A DNA stretch of 5,984 nucleotides from Thioalkalivibrio sp. (GTDB taxonomy: Bacteria; Pseudomonadota; Gammaproteobacteria; Ectothiorhodospirales; Ectothiorhodospiraceae). Both the position numbers and the translations under genes were made by a program. The stretch spans positions 1 to 5,984 of the forward strand of contig PULL01000206.1 of NCBI GenBank assembly GCA_003550945.1, in the 5' to 3' direction. Of the stretch, positions 5,531 to 5,984 are shown in pieces. The notes beneath the pieces were generated by a model. The model saw only the letters and a list, made by a program, of their open reading frames with translations, ran no database searches and had not been told where the DNA came from. Numbering within the stretch: the stretch's first letter is position 1; every line of letters begins with the position of its first letter.

Positions 5531-5984
5531 ATGACCGCCCGATTCGGCACCAAGCCCCGTCCAGCGCAATGGCGCGTCTGGTCCGGCCTCGTTGCGTCGA
5601 TGGTCGCCGTTTTCCTGCTGCTGTCCGGCTGCACCACCAACCCGGTGACCGGCCGTTCGCAGCTGATGCTGGTGTCCGAGAGCGCGGCGATCTCGGCATC
5701 TCGCCAGGCCTACGTGGAGATGCTCGCCCCCGCGCGGGAAGAGGGCCGGGTCGATAGCGACCCGAAAACCAAGCAACGGGTGCAGCGGATCACCGAGCGC
5801 GTGGTCGCTCAGGCGGTGCGCTACCGCCCCGAAACGGCGGACTGGGACTGGCAGATGTCGGTCATCGACGACCCGGACACGATCAACGCCTTCGCGATGG
5901 CCGGTGGCAAGATGGCCATTTACACCGGCATCATCGATCAGCTCGATCTCACCGACGACGAACTGGCCCAGATCATCGGGCACG
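5531..5984 (+). CDS. M48-family zinc metallopeptidase, lipoprotein, 5' part
   Basis: The frame is open from the ATG to the right edge, giving 151 residues and one extra base. An N-terminal signal has basic residues, then a hydrophobic stretch (about 19-31) and the lipobox LSGC, with Cys34 as the predicted lipidated residue. Position +2 is Thr, not Asp, so the outer membrane (periplasmic face) is the expected destination. NPVTGRSQLMLVSE (37-50) is the usual opening of Ste24/LoiP/BepA-like lipoprotein peptidases. INAFAMAGGKMAIYTG and LTDDELAQIIGH match the run-up to the HExxH zinc helix; the last complete codon is the first His (5981-5983) and the next base, G, is compatible with Glu. Members degrade or help assemble envelope proteins. 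The catalytic motif itself is cut off, so activity and exact subfamily cannot be judged; LoiP/YcaL-like and BepA-like assignments both remain open. Confidence 0.9.
   Translation, partial: MTARFGTKPRPAQWRVWSGLVASMVAVFLLLSGCTTNPVTGRSQLMLVSESAAISASRQAYVEMLAPAREEGRVDSDPKTKQRVQRITERVVAQAVRYRPETADWDWQMSVIDDPDTINAFAMAGGKMAIYTGIIDQLDLTDDELAQIIGH

Noticed and set aside
5321..5983. 220-codon open frame antisense to the M48 peptidase gene
   Set aside because: It covers the rpmE terminator and the signal-peptide region of a clear lipoprotein gene on the other strand, and shows no domain or start signal.

Overview
The window is a high-GC stretch of bacterial housekeeping chromosome. The PurD, RimO and bL31 sequences read like gammaproteobacterial proteins, with close agreement to the E. 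coli versions as I remember them. Base composition and the glycogen phosphorylase type would fit an Ectothiorhodospiraceae/Chromatiales-like gammaproteobacterium, but that finer placement is a guess. There is no sign of a phage, transposase, CRISPR array, rRNA or tRNA.

Layout, left to right. (1) The 3' part of purD (+, cut off by the left edge). (2) A complete glycogen/maltodextrin phosphorylase gene (+, 827-3328), 59 nt behind purD with no terminator between, so possibly co-transcribed. (3) A short convergent intergenic region with two tandem hairpins of related sequence, the second ending in a T-run. (4) rimO (-, 3417-4751), the uS12 methylthiotransferase, with a GTG start. (5) A 378-nt gene-free divergent region (4752-5129). 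It holds an AT-rich patch with a 9-nt periodic TTCATG repeat, a cluster of DnaA-box-like sites centred on a perfect 9-bp inverted repeat, and a sigma-70-like promoter. (6) rpmE (+, 5130-5333), ribosomal protein bL31 of the zinc-binding type, followed by two tandem hairpins. (7) The 5' part of an M48-family metallopeptidase lipoprotein gene (+, from 5531), cut off by the right edge just as the HExxH zinc motif begins.

The genes cover unrelated core functions: purine biosynthesis, storage-polysaccharide breakdown, ribosome modification and assembly, and envelope proteolysis. rimO and rpmE both act on the ribosome and flank one divergent regulatory region, but nothing shows that they are co-regulated. 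All coding regions look ordinary and intact. The signals most worth a second look are in the intergenic DNA: the DnaA-box cluster beside the AT-rich patch, the periodic repeat, and the hairpin doublets.
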